From JAICND01 sp040905905 (lineage in GTDB: Bacteria > Actinomycetota > Acidimicrobiia > Spongiisociales > ZC4RG35), in assembly GCA_040905905.1 (NCBI GenBank), contig JBBDQN010000050.1:174645-238644 (forward strand): DNA of 64,000 nt. The letters run 5' to 3'. Below, piece after piece: positions 7,967-16,074 of this stretch (position 1 is the stretch's first letter; each line of letters opens with the position of its first letter). Position numbers and translations under genes: made by a program. The notes under the pieces are model-generated. The model saw only the letters and a list, made by a program, of their open reading frames with translations, did no database searches and was not told where the DNA came from.

Positions 7967-10282
7967 TTAGCTACCGATCGGGATGCAGTCGGAGCAACCC
8001 AGTTCCGAAAGCCCCCCGACGCTGATGGCGGATTTACCGGCAAACGGACGGACCGGGACGGGAAGGGCGAGACCAAAAGCAATGACATGATCGGCGACTC
8101 CCTCGGTGTTGGCGAGCCGCAGATACCAGTTCCCATCACTGGGACGGTAGAGCCCTACCGTGTCGGTTCCGTTGCCATCCCAGTCGCCGGCGAAAACGGC
8201 GTCACCGGGGTTCCCATAGATGAAGTCGGCATCGGCAACGCCTTCGGTGAGGGTCAGGCGGTAGTAGACCCGACCTGTGGATACTCGGTGCAGGGCGACT
8301 TCGTCAACCCCATCCCCATCGAGGTCGCCCGCGAAAGGTTGATCTCCGGGATTGCCAAAGATAAAGGAGTAATCGGCGACGCCTAAACCGCCGCCCTGCT
8401 CGCCCAGTCGATTGATGATGTAGAAACGGGCCTCGCTCGGCCGGAACAACGAGAGCGTGTCCTTGCCATCGCCGTCCCAGTCGCCCACGACGGGGACATC
8501 ACCTGGATTGCCAAAGAAGAACGTCAGATCGGCGACGCCCTCCGTATTGCTGTGGCGCAGGTAGGCGAAACCATCGCTGGGTCGATAGAGCCCTGGGGTG
8601 GCGACGCCGTCGCCGTCCCAGTCGCCAAGGAACGGGACGTCTCCCGGGTTCCCGTAAAAGAAGGATGTCTCCGGTGGACCCCATTCCAGTTTGAGGGCGA
8701 ACCTCCACGAACCCGACGTGTTCACGAATCCGACCTGATCACAGACGGATTGACACACCGGACCCGCGTCGAAGAAGACCGGCTGGTTGGGCGTGAACCA
8801 ACGATTGAGGTCGGCGAGGGGCCGGTCGGGGACTCCGCCCAACCAGATCCTGAGCCGATTGCCCGAGAGCACGTAGAGGTCGGGACGACCGTCGCCGTCC
8901 CAATCGCCAGGCATAACAACGTCGGCCTCACCGACGGTGATGTTGGTCTGGATCGTCTCAACCGGTCCGGTGTACCCGGTGCTCGGGCTGTTCTTGACGA
9001 CCCTGATCGTCGCCGCCTGGGTTCGCGAAATCGCGAGCAGGTCGGGACGGCCATCGACGTCGACATCTGCCAACAGCAGCGCCTCGTTGGTGAGCGGCCC
9101 CAAAGACGTCAGCCCGGAGGTGATCAACTCGGTGAACCCTGAGGCTGCCGAATACACCTCGACCAGACCGGTCCATCTACGCACCACGAACAGATCGGGG
9201 GACCAATCGATGAAGTCGGAGGGTGCCAACCCGATCTCGGCGTCGGCCGACCAGGTAACCCCGGTAGTGATGTTCGTGTGGCGGCCGGCAAACCGATCGG
9301 AGTCATAACGCACGGTGGCGGTGAGGGTCGCGCCGCTGGTGTCGAAGGCCCACAGGTCGGCGCGACCGTCAAGGTCATGGTCGGCCATGATCACCGGGCC
9401 AGATCCAACCGGGGTAGTCGAGGTGCGGCGGATTCCCAGGCGATCGAAATGATGAATGGCACCGGCGACTTGCACCTGCCAGAAGCCGTCGAGCGGTACC
9501 ACCCCGTAGAGGTCGTCGGCCCCGTCCCGACGCCTCCCTGCCAGGCCCCACGCTGCTCCGGTCGAACCGACCGCCACACTTGCGTCGAAGGCCAAGGTCG
9601 AATATGAGGCGGCTGCGTTGAGAGGTGGAAAAGGAATAAGGCGCAAGTCGGGGCCGGGGGTAGCCGTGGGACCTCGCCACGTGAAATGCATCGGATCTTT
9701 GGCTGTCAGCCACGAACCTCCCCAGCAAAACCCGGCGGCCTCCCAAGCGTCGATGAACCAGGCCGGCATGTTCGTGATGAGGGTTCCATCCGCCCGATAC
9801 GGGTTGGCCGACGGGTTGAGATCGAGAGCATTGGCAAACGCGTGCTGGGAAACCTGGCGGACCCCCGCGACGGTCCGCCACACCCAGGCGGCCCCGGACG
9901 ACACGTTGTAGTTGTTGCCGCTGGCGTTGAGGTTGGCAGTTACTTGCTGCAGAGCTGGCAGGGTGCGGTTGTGCACCCGATAGCTGTGACCCGAGGGTGT
10001 ATTCCAGATCGAGCTCGAGTTGGCTATCTGCGTACGGTTCCGACCGAAGAAATCGGCAAACGGGCCATAGACCTGCTCGGTTGAACCCAAAAGAGTGGAG
10101 GTGGCCTGGGGGCCTCGCATCCCATAGGTTCCACAGGACCCGGACTCGGTGAAATTGGGACCGGCGTCGCCCGCGGTGGAAGTAATGGCGCCTGCCGGGA
10201 TGGTCCCGATAGTGCTGAAGGCGAGGGTGTAGACAAGGGTCAGGGTCCCCATGCGGAGCCGGAGCTGCTGACGACTATCCAT
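7967..10282 (-). CDS. Secreted M15-type peptidase with C-terminal FG-GAP/VCBS-like repeats
   Basis: A 771-residue exported protein. A signal peptide (about residues 1-33, ending near IPAGAI) precedes a catalytic domain resembling D-Ala-D-Ala carboxypeptidase/VanY peptidases: SQHAFANALDLN near 145 gives the zinc-binding His and Asp, and DPMHFTW near 195 the second His. Residues about 290-760 hold a string of calcium-type loops (DHDLDGRADL, DVDVDGRPDL, GDWDGDGRPDL and later GDWDGDG copies), predicted to fold as an FG-GAP beta-propeller. The ATG at 10282 is chosen because GGGGAGGT lies 9 nt upstream; an in-frame extension to 10414 lacks such a site. Likely role: trimming or binding peptidoglycan or surface polymer outside the cell. 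It is first in the minus-strand run with the two glycosyltransferases. Confidence 0.8.
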   Translation of the reverse strand: MDSRQQLRLRMGTLTLVYTLAFSTIGTIPAGAITSTAGDAGPNFTESGSCGTYGMRGPQATSTLLGSTEQVYGPFADFFGRNRTQIANSSSIWNTPSGHSYRVHNRTLPALQQVTANLNASGNNYNVSSGAAWVWRTVAGVRQVSQHAFANALDLNPSANPYRADGTLITNMPAWFIDAWEAAGFCWGGSWLTAKDPMHFTWRGPTATPGPDLRLIPFPPLNAAASYSTLAFDASVAVGSTGAAWGLAGRRRDGADDLYGVVPLDGFWQVQVAGAIHHFDRLGIRRTSTTPVGSGPVIMADHDLDGRADLWAFDTSGATLTATVRYDSDRFAGRHTNITTGVTWSADAEIGLAPSDFIDWSPDLFVVRRWTGLVEVYSAASGFTELITSGLTSLGPLTNEALLLADVDVDGRPDLLAISRTQAATIRVVKNSPSTGYTGPVETIQTNITVGEADVVMPGDWDGDGRPDLYVLSGNRLRIWLGGVPDRPLADLNRWFTPNQPVFFDAGPVCQSVCDQVGFVNTSGSWRFALKLEWGPPETSFFYGNPGDVPFLGDWDGDGVATPGLYRPSDGFAYLRHSNTEGVADLTFFFGNPGDVPVVGDWDGDGKDTLSLFRPSEARFYIINRLGEQGGGLGVADYSFIFGNPGDQPFAGDLDGDGVDEVALHRVSTGRVYYRLTLTEGVADADFIYGNPGDAVFAGDWDGNGTDTVGLYRPSDGNWYLRLANTEGVADHVIAFGLALPVPVRPFAGKSAISVGGLSELGCSDCIPIGS
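8100..8670 (-). repeat. Tandem coding repeats (four FG-GAP-like units)
   Basis: Inside the M15 protein gene, four consecutive units of roughly 145-170 bp encode the pattern FGNPGD-x-GDWDGDG-x-LYRPS-x-YLR-x-EGVAD. Each carries one Asp-rich loop. The units are clearly related but diverged, so they are domain repeats rather than recent DNA duplications. More distant Asp-rich loops occur towards 9400. Confidence 0.75.
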
Positions 10283-10404
10283 GGCGGTAGGCACCTCCCC
10301 CAGAGGTCGGATTCTCCGTTCGCGCCACTTGGTGACGCTGATCAGCGCGCTCTCAGGGTAGCCGCGACACCCCCTCCCCGGCCTGCCCAAAGATCGCCAG
10401 CAAT

Positions 10405-10410
10405 TACGCT
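10405..10410 (+). promoter_or_regulatory. Candidate -10 box of the sugar transferase gene
   Basis: TACGCT ends 9 nt before the ATG at 10420 and no Shine-Dalgarno is visible, so a leaderless or very short-leader transcript is likely. It lies in the 137-bp gap between this gene and the divergent M15 peptidase gene. Confidence 0.35.
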
Positions 10411-10419
10411 GCAATCTCC

Positions 10420-11712
10420 ATGAGTCTTCGGAACCGTTTTGCCCTGAGAACGATTGCCCTGGATGGGCTTTGTTTGTTCATTGCAGGTTGCCTGGCCTCT
10501 CAGTATCTCTATCGGACCTGGTTCCCCTGGGACTCTCCCTTATTGGGTGCCGCCAACCCGCGGCCGCTGATCGCCCTATTGGTGGCGGGTGTGCTCGGAG
10601 GAAGCTGGCTATCGACCAGGGTCGTCGAACGGTCCTTTCCTCGTCCGAGCTATCCCCGAGCTTTCACGACTGTCATCTTTGCTCTCCTGTTGGTAGCGAC
10701 GGCCAGTTTCTTCCTGCGCACCTACTATTCGGGGCGCTACACCACCCTGACTCTGGCGATATGGCTGATCCTGGCGTTGAGCCACCGGGCGCTGCGCCGC
10801 CAGATCCGATGGGAGGAGCAATTGGTGGTGATCACTGACGAGAAGGCCCTGGCCGACGATCTCGGCGAGGCACCCCATGCCAGGGTCGCCGACATCCTCG
10901 ATCCCCACGGCGAACCACCCGCCACCAGCCTTCCGACCGGCACCACCCTGGTCCTCGACCTGCGCGCTTCCTTATCGGACGCGATGGCCAGCTTTGTTTC
11001 CTCGAGCACCATGGCCGGATATGAGGTGCGGGCTCTCAGCAACGTCTACGAGGAGCACACCGGTCGGTCCCCCCTCGTGCATCTAGCCGAGGGCTGGGAG
11101 ATCTCAGTGCCCCTGGAGCGACGGGCGCCCTACGCCCCTTTCAAACGCGTCGTCGAAGCCATCGTGGTAGCGGCCACGAGTCCCCTGTGGTTGTTGCTGG
11201 GGGCTATGACCTGGGCGGCGATCCGTCTCGACAGCCCCGGCCCGGCCATCTTCCGCCAGCGGAGAGCCGGGCGAAACGACGAGCCGTTCACGATGTTCAA
11301 ATTCCGCACCATGGTGGAAGGCGCCGACGACGACGGCCCCATGTTCACTGCTCCCGACGATCCCCGCATCACCCGGGTGGGTCGCTTTCTCCGCTCGACC
11401 CGTCTCGACGAGATCCCCCAGTTATGGAACGTCCTCAAAGGTGAGGTGGCGCTCGTGGGTCCGCGGGCCGAGCAGGTGGCTTTTGCCCAACAATTCGAGA
11501 TGCTCATCCCTTTTTACCGGTACCGGCACCTGGTGCGTCCCGGAATCACGGGGTGGGCGCAGGTGCACTCTGGCTATGCCGACGATCTCGAGCACACCAT
11601 TGTGAAACTGACCTACGACCTCTATTACGTCCGTCACATGACCCTGTGGTTGGATCTTTCGATCATTTGGAAGACACTCGAGACGGTCTTTGGTCGCCGC
11701 GGCTCCCGATAG
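10420..11712 (+). CDS. Polyprenyl-phosphate sugar-1-phosphate transferase (WcaJ/WbaP type)
   Basis: A 430-residue initiating transferase that moves a sugar-1-phosphate from a nucleotide sugar to undecaprenyl (or decaprenyl) phosphate at the inner membrane. Residues 10-125 contain about four helices. The C-terminal 190 residues are the bacterial sugar transferase domain: a membrane segment at 235-265, SPGPAIFRQRRAGRND, FTMFKFRTM, STRLDEIPQLWNVLKGEVALVGPR (with the Asp-Glu pair) and PGITGWAQV. Length and order match the exopolysaccharide polyprenyl glycosylphosphotransferase family. It would start synthesis of the repeat unit that the surrounding glycosyltransferases extend and the following flippase exports. 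The donor sugar cannot be told. Confidence 0.9.
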   Translation: MSLRNRFALRTIALDGLCLFIAGCLASQYLYRTWFPWDSPLLGAANPRPLIALLVAGVLGGSWLSTRVVERSFPRPSYPRAFTTVIFALLLVATASFFLRTYYSGRYTTLTLAIWLILALSHRALRRQIRWEEQLVVITDEKALADDLGEAPHARVADILDPHGEPPATSLPTGTTLVLDLRASLSDAMASFVSSSTMAGYEVRALSNVYEEHTGRSPLVHLAEGWEISVPLERRAPYAPFKRVVEAIVVAATSPLWLLLGAMTWAAIRLDSPGPAIFRQRRAGRNDEPFTMFKFRTMVEGADDDGPMFTAPDDPRITRVGRFLRSTRLDEIPQLWNVLKGEVALVGPRAEQVAFAQQFEMLIPFYRYRHLVRPGITGWAQVHSGYADDLEHTIVKLTYDLYYVRHMTLWLDLSIIWKTLETVFGRRGSR

Positions 11713-11752
11713 GAACTGAAGTCCGGGCCTGGATCCGCCGATTCATGGCACC

Positions 11753-13009
11753 ATGTCCGCCACCCGAAGCCAGGAAACTTTGGACAACATTCCCCACGAA
11801 CCGGTAGTCGACGACCGGAGAGGGTTCCGAGCCCACGGCACCGCCCGGATGATCGGCGGCAGCCTCATCGGCGCCCTCTGCGCCTATTTATTCGTGGTGG
11901 TCGGGGGCCGGCGCCTCGGCACCGTCGGATTTGCGCCAATTGCCTTGTTGTGGACGGTGTTTTTCATCGTGGCCACCGTGGTGTTGGTTCCCTTAGAACA
12001 GTTCGTCACCCGCGAGGTAGGGAGGGGTCGGCGGGTGCTGGCCGCCGATCGCCGGGTTCTGGTGACAGTGATCGGTGCAACCGCGGCCGCCATGGCCATT
12101 TTTACGACCGTCACCAACGGTGTCTTGTTCGACGGCAACCTGATATTTACGGTACAGGCCGCGCTCGTGATCGCCGGTTACGGGGTGATGCAGGTTGGCA
12201 AGGGAATCCTGGCGGGGCATCGCCAGTTTGCCACGTACGGGCTGGTCCTGACCCTGGAGGGACTGATCCGGCTTGGAGCCGCTTTCTTGTTTCTGGCTAT
12301 CTCACCCACCGCCGCTTCACTCGGCTGGGCGATGGTGGCCACCCCAGCTTGCATCTTGTTGGTGAGGCCATGGCGGCACGACCGCATCACCGGACACGAC
12401 GTAGTTCCGACACCAGCGGTCGGATTCCTGGGTAGTTATTTTGCGGGGAGCGCTGCCTCCCAGTTGATGCTGGCGGGGGCACCGTTGGGGGTGGTGGCGT
12501 TGGGGGGCGACGTTGCCTTGCGGAGTGTGATCTTCACCACCTTCACCCTTTTTCGGGCTCCACTCACCTTGATCTACAGCCTCCAGGGGAGGGTCTTGTC
12601 CTTCCTGGTCCGCAGTAACGGGTCGGGCGCCGACATCCACCGGATGGTGCGAAGGATCGCCATTTTCGGCACCACTCTGGCAGCGGTGGGGGGGCTGGTG
12701 GGATGGTCGGCGGGCCCGCTGGTGGTGGAAATCTTGTTCGGTACCGACTTTCGGCCCGAGCCGCTGGTAGCGGCCATGGTCGCGGCCGGGGTGGTAATGG
12801 CGTCTGCGACCCAACTCATGGGCCAGGCACTCGTGGCAGCCGGCTCAACCGGCCAACTGGCCTCAGCCTGGGTGGGTGGTCTGGCGATCGGTCTGGCGAC
12901 CATGCTTGTCAGTGGCGGCACGCCCGGTTTTCGAGTGTGTCTGGGATTTGTGGTCGGAGAGGTCGCAGCCTTCGGGTTCGCTTTGACCCGCACCATTCGA
13001 CACTCCTGA
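11753..13009 (+). CDS. Wzx-like polysaccharide flippase / MOP-superfamily membrane protein
   Basis: A 418-residue protein with about 12 predicted membrane helices beginning near residue 33 and the helix-pair spacing of the polysaccharide export (MOP) superfamily. No catalytic motif is expected in this family. It lies 40 nt after the initiating sugar transferase on the same strand, fitting a lipid-linked oligosaccharide flippase that hands the unit to the outer face of the membrane. The short N-terminus before helix 1 is polar. The 3' end overlaps a convergent minus-strand gene by about 147 bp. Substrate unknown; family assignment rests on topology and context. Confidence 0.75.
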   Translation: MSATRSQETLDNIPHEPVVDDRRGFRAHGTARMIGGSLIGALCAYLFVVVGGRRLGTVGFAPIALLWTVFFIVATVVLVPLEQFVTREVGRGRRVLAADRRVLVTVIGATAAAMAIFTTVTNGVLFDGNLIFTVQAALVIAGYGVMQVGKGILAGHRQFATYGLVLTLEGLIRLGAAFLFLAISPTAASLGWAMVATPACILLVRPWRHDRITGHDVVPTPAVGFLGSYFAGSAASQLMLAGAPLGVVALGGDVALRSVIFTTFTLFRAPLTLIYSLQGRVLSFLVRSNGSGADIHRMVRRIAIFGTTLAAVGGLVGWSAGPLVVEILFGTDFRPEPLVAAMVAAGVVMASATQLMGQALVAAGSTGQLASAWVGGLAIGLATMLVSGGTPGFRVCLGFVVGEVAAFGFALTRTIRHS

Positions 13010-13423
13010 ACGCGTTTTCGCAACTAGGGCATGCTCTTGCCGCAGACGCACGGGGAGCCTCGCGATCAATCTTTCCGGGACTGCTGGGACTCTTTCGGTT
13101 ACCACTATTCCCTCGTCACCTACCCGGGCCAACCCGGCTTCGAGGAGACCCCGCAGATGAATAGGCTCCCGTACCTTTCCGTCACACCGCGCCGCCTTGC
13201 TGAGACGCAACAACTCGATCATGGCCGACGGGCCCAGGACGGCGGTCCAGAAGCGACGCACGTAAGGGTCGGTCGGAAGATAGATGTCGTCTGACGCCTC
13301 CAGTTTTACCTTGACCAGGGGCCGTATCCGGACCGTTGGTCGGAGCGCCCCACCTGAAGACAGTGCGGCGTGCGATGCAAGGGGAGGACGAACATCGGGT
13401 CTCGCAGATGAGGCGCTCCTCAC
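12863..13423 (-). CDS. Conserved-looking protein of unknown function
   Basis: A 186-residue frame. Residues 38-135 look like a real folded protein: YLPTDPYVRRFWTAVLGP, then LRLSKAARCDGKVREPIHL and RVPAVPERLIARLPVRLRQEH, similar in character to uncharacterised actinobacterial proteins I remember only as hypothetical. The last 49 residues run antisense through the end of the flippase gene and are low-complexity, so the functional protein may end earlier or the true stop was lost. The GTG start at 13423 is supported by a good promoter: TAGAAC ending 8 nt upstream and TTGACG 18 nt before that. It lies 77 bp after the PBP gene on the same strand. No function is proposed. Confidence 0.5.
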   Translation of the reverse strand: MRSASSARPDVRPPLASHAALSSGGALRPTVRIRPLVKVKLEASDDIYLPTDPYVRRFWTAVLGPSAMIELLRLSKAARCDGKVREPIHLRGLLEAGLARVGDEGIVVTERVPAVPERLIARLPVRLRQEHALVAKTRSGVSNGAGQSEPEGCDLSDHKSQTHSKTGRAATDKHGRQTDRQTTHPG

Positions 13424-13431
13424 AACCCAAA

Positions 13432-13461
13432 GTTCTAGCCTGGATCGTTAACTATCGTCAA
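13432..13461 (-). promoter_or_regulatory. Sigma-70-like promoter for the unknown 186-aa gene
   Basis: On the minus strand TTGACG (13461-13456), an 18-nt spacer, then TAGAAC (13437-13432). The box ends 8 nt before the GTG start at 13423, so transcription would begin at or next to the start codon. It is among the clearest two-box promoters noticed in the window. Confidence 0.5.
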
Positions 13462-13500
13462 CCCTCTTAGAGCGCGCTGAGCTAGATTCTTTTCGCGTAC

Positions 13501-16044
13501 TTATGGGGCCTTGCCTACCGCAATCGTCACCGGGTCGAGATATCCGACCGCAGTACCGGGGAAGGGATCCTGGGCCAACACGATCCCTACCTTGTTGGGG
13601 TCGGTGACGTCCTGTTGAAGGATCGTCAGGGTTACCTGAACTCCGGTTTCGAACCTGAGGTTTCTGAAGATCCTCTCCGCCTCGCTCAGGCTCTTTCCCA
13701 CCACCGTTGGCATGACCGCACCTGGCACCTCACCGTTGGATACATAGATCGAGATGGGTAGGCCCGCTTCCACGGTTGCTCCCGGTGAGAGCGACTGGAA
13801 GACTACCCGCCCGGGCGGCTCCAACGAGGCGACTTGCCGGACTCGCGGATTCAGATCGGCGCTGCGGGCTGCGGCGACGGCCGGGTCTTGCTCGAGACCG
13901 ACCAGTGTGGGTACCACTGTGGTCGGGGGAACGAGGTATGGCTCTAGTTGCTCCTCGGTCAACTCTGGGAATCCGATCGGCTCGACTCCGGCGAGCACGA
14001 TATTCATGAACTCCTTCCAGATCGGTGCCGGCACCGTTCCTCCGAACACCCGGTCGTAATTGCGCCCGTTGATCCGAACATTTCGAAGCGGTATCTGCTC
14101 GGCCTCGTAACCAACCCAGACCGCCGTGCTGTATTGAGGGACGAAACCGACGTACCAGGCGTCGCGATATTCCTGGTGGGTCCCGGTCTTGCCTCCCGCC
14201 GGATAGTCGATGCGGGCGGCTTCACCTGTTCCCTGGATCGGCACTTCGAGTAGGGGGATGCGAGCGGAGGCCGCCACCGCCGGGTCGATCACTTGCCGAT
14301 TCTCTAGCCGGTGCTCGTAGATGACCTCACCGGCGCGGTTGGTGATGCGGGTGATGAGATGGGGTTTGGCCCACAGACCGTTGGTGGCAAAGTTGGAAAA
14401 CGCCGAGGCCATCTCGAGGGGAGAGACAGCGCCCGAGCCGAGGACAAGGGAGGGGACCGCTGGAAGGTCGGAGGTGATGCCCATACGTTGGGCGACCTCC
14501 ACCACCTTCTCGGGTCCGACTGCCATTGCCACCTGGGCGAACACAGTGTTGACCGACGAATAAGTTGCCTGGCTGAGGGGGATGCGGCCGTAACCTGCGC
14601 CGGCGTTGGAGACGGTCCAGGTGTTGCTGCCGTCGGTGCCACAGATTGTTGGGCACTCGATCTTCATCGGGGAGGCCCCGCTGAAGGTGTTGCCGAGAGT
14701 GATGCCGTTTTCGAGGGCCGCCACCAGACCGAAAACCTTAAAAGAGGACCCGGGGTTGCGCCGGCCTTGTACGGCCAGGTCGAACTGGGAAGTTTCGAAG
14801 GGGAGCCCGCTGGCCATGACCAGCACTTCGCCTGTGTAGTTGTCGGTCATAGCTATGGAGGCGGTCGGGGCGCAGCTGTTCACTTCGGCGAAAGCAACCA
14901 GTTGTTCCACCGGCGTGGTGGGGTAAATCTTCTGGCAGAGCGCGAGGTTCTCCTGGTACGGATAGGTGGGGACCCATTTCTGCAACAATTCGTTGGCGGC
15001 CTGCTGGAGCCCCAAGTCGAGCGAGGTCTCGATGATGAGACCCCCGCCACCCGCACATACCGTGTCGTCGGCCGGACAGCCGAAGATGGCGACCTTGCGC
15101 TGGGCGGCGGTATCGCCCAGGAACGCGAACTCGGGGTCTTGAAGTAGTTGACGCAGCACCTCGGCCCGAACGTGTTCGGCCGGTCCTCTGAAGACCCGGT
15201 GTTCGATGACCCCGAGGGGGCGGGCTTTGGCCGCAGCAGCCTGGCCCTCGGTGATCCACTCCTCTTCGAGCATGGTGTCGAGAACGTCGCTACGGCGGTC
15301 GATGACGCGAGCGGGCTGGCGGCGAGGGTTGTAATACCCCGGGTTACGAATCAGGACCGCCAGGGTGGCGGATTCCTCCAGGGTCAGCTGATCCATCTCT
15401 TTGCCATAGAACTCGCGGGCGGCCGCCTTCACCCCGTAGGCACCGGCCCCGAAATAAACCGAGTTGATGTAGTACTCGAGAATCTGGTCCTTCTCGTAGA
15501 TTCTCTCCAATTCGGCCGAAATGAAAGCCTCTCTGATTTTGCGTTCGATCGACACCTCGTTGCCGACGATGTGGTTCTTGACCAATTGTTGGGTGATGGT
15601 CGACCCGCCGATGGTGTTGCCCGAGCGGAACGTTTGGAGCGCCGCCGCACCGATGGAAGGAAAATCGATCCCTTCGTGTTCGTAGAAGGTTTTGTCCTCG
15701 GCGGCCAGGATCGCCAGTTGCAGTGTTTCTGGCACTTGGCTGAGCGGCACCGGCTCGGAGTTGCGGCCATCGTGGAGTTCGGCCAGTAATTGGCCGTGCC
15801 GGGCATAGACCCGGGAGATGACCGAAAGGTCGGGAAGTGACAGGGTGAACTCTTCGACCTCGGGGACATATTCGGCCCGGACCTTGTCGAGGGTGCCGTA
15901 GGCGGAGTTGGCGCCGAGAAAGATGAATAGACCCACCCAGGTGCTCGCCAGCAGGGCTATCGAAAGCAGGCCGGCCAACGCGGGGAACCAACGCCCCCGA
16001 CGCTCCCGTGCCTCCATCTGATGAATTAGTGACCGATTCGCCAT
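13501..16044 (-). CDS. Class A penicillin-binding protein with C-terminal PASTA domains
   Basis: An 847-residue bifunctional peptidoglycan synthase. A cytoplasmic N-terminus and one membrane helix (about 18-42) are followed by a GT51 glycosyltransferase domain with AAEDKTFYEHEGID near 115 (catalytic Glu). The transpeptidase has SSFK near 434 (acyl-enzyme Ser), an SVN triad and KTGT near 618. Two PASTA-type modules (about 708-770 and 775-845) end the protein and may sense peptidoglycan or muropeptides. The ATG at 16044 has GGGAGA 8 nt upstream; a longer frame to 16317 overlaps the divergent mutase gene and is rejected. It is similar in layout to mycobacterial PonA-type enzymes. Confidence 0.93.
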   Translation of the reverse strand: MANRSLIHQMEARERRGRWFPALAGLLSIALLASTWVGLFIFLGANSAYGTLDKVRAEYVPEVEEFTLSLPDLSVISRVYARHGQLLAELHDGRNSEPVPLSQVPETLQLAILAAEDKTFYEHEGIDFPSIGAAALQTFRSGNTIGGSTITQQLVKNHIVGNEVSIERKIREAFISAELERIYEKDQILEYYINSVYFGAGAYGVKAAAREFYGKEMDQLTLEESATLAVLIRNPGYYNPRRQPARVIDRRSDVLDTMLEEEWITEGQAAAAKARPLGVIEHRVFRGPAEHVRAEVLRQLLQDPEFAFLGDTAAQRKVAIFGCPADDTVCAGGGGLIIETSLDLGLQQAANELLQKWVPTYPYQENLALCQKIYPTTPVEQLVAFAEVNSCAPTASIAMTDNYTGEVLVMASGLPFETSQFDLAVQGRRNPGSSFKVFGLVAALENGITLGNTFSGASPMKIECPTICGTDGSNTWTVSNAGAGYGRIPLSQATYSSVNTVFAQVAMAVGPEKVVEVAQRMGITSDLPAVPSLVLGSGAVSPLEMASAFSNFATNGLWAKPHLITRITNRAGEVIYEHRLENRQVIDPAVAASARIPLLEVPIQGTGEAARIDYPAGGKTGTHQEYRDAWYVGFVPQYSTAVWVGYEAEQIPLRNVRINGRNYDRVFGGTVPAPIWKEFMNIVLAGVEPIGFPELTEEQLEPYLVPPTTVVPTLVGLEQDPAVAAARSADLNPRVRQVASLEPPGRVVFQSLSPGATVEAGLPISIYVSNGEVPGAVMPTVVGKSLSEAERIFRNLRFETGVQVTLTILQQDVTDPNKVGIVLAQDPFPGTAVGYLDPVTIAVGKAP

Positions 16045-16074
16045 GAGAAACGTCTCCCAAGGGGCCTGGGTACG

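Noticed and set aside
8100..8670. Possible recent DNA tandem duplication or CRISPR-like array
   Set aside because: The periodicity is due to coding FG-GAP-like repeats; units are diverged and spacers absent.
14311..15147. 278-codon plus-strand frame across the PBP gene
   Set aside because: Antisense to the transpeptidase domain, lacks protein-like features.
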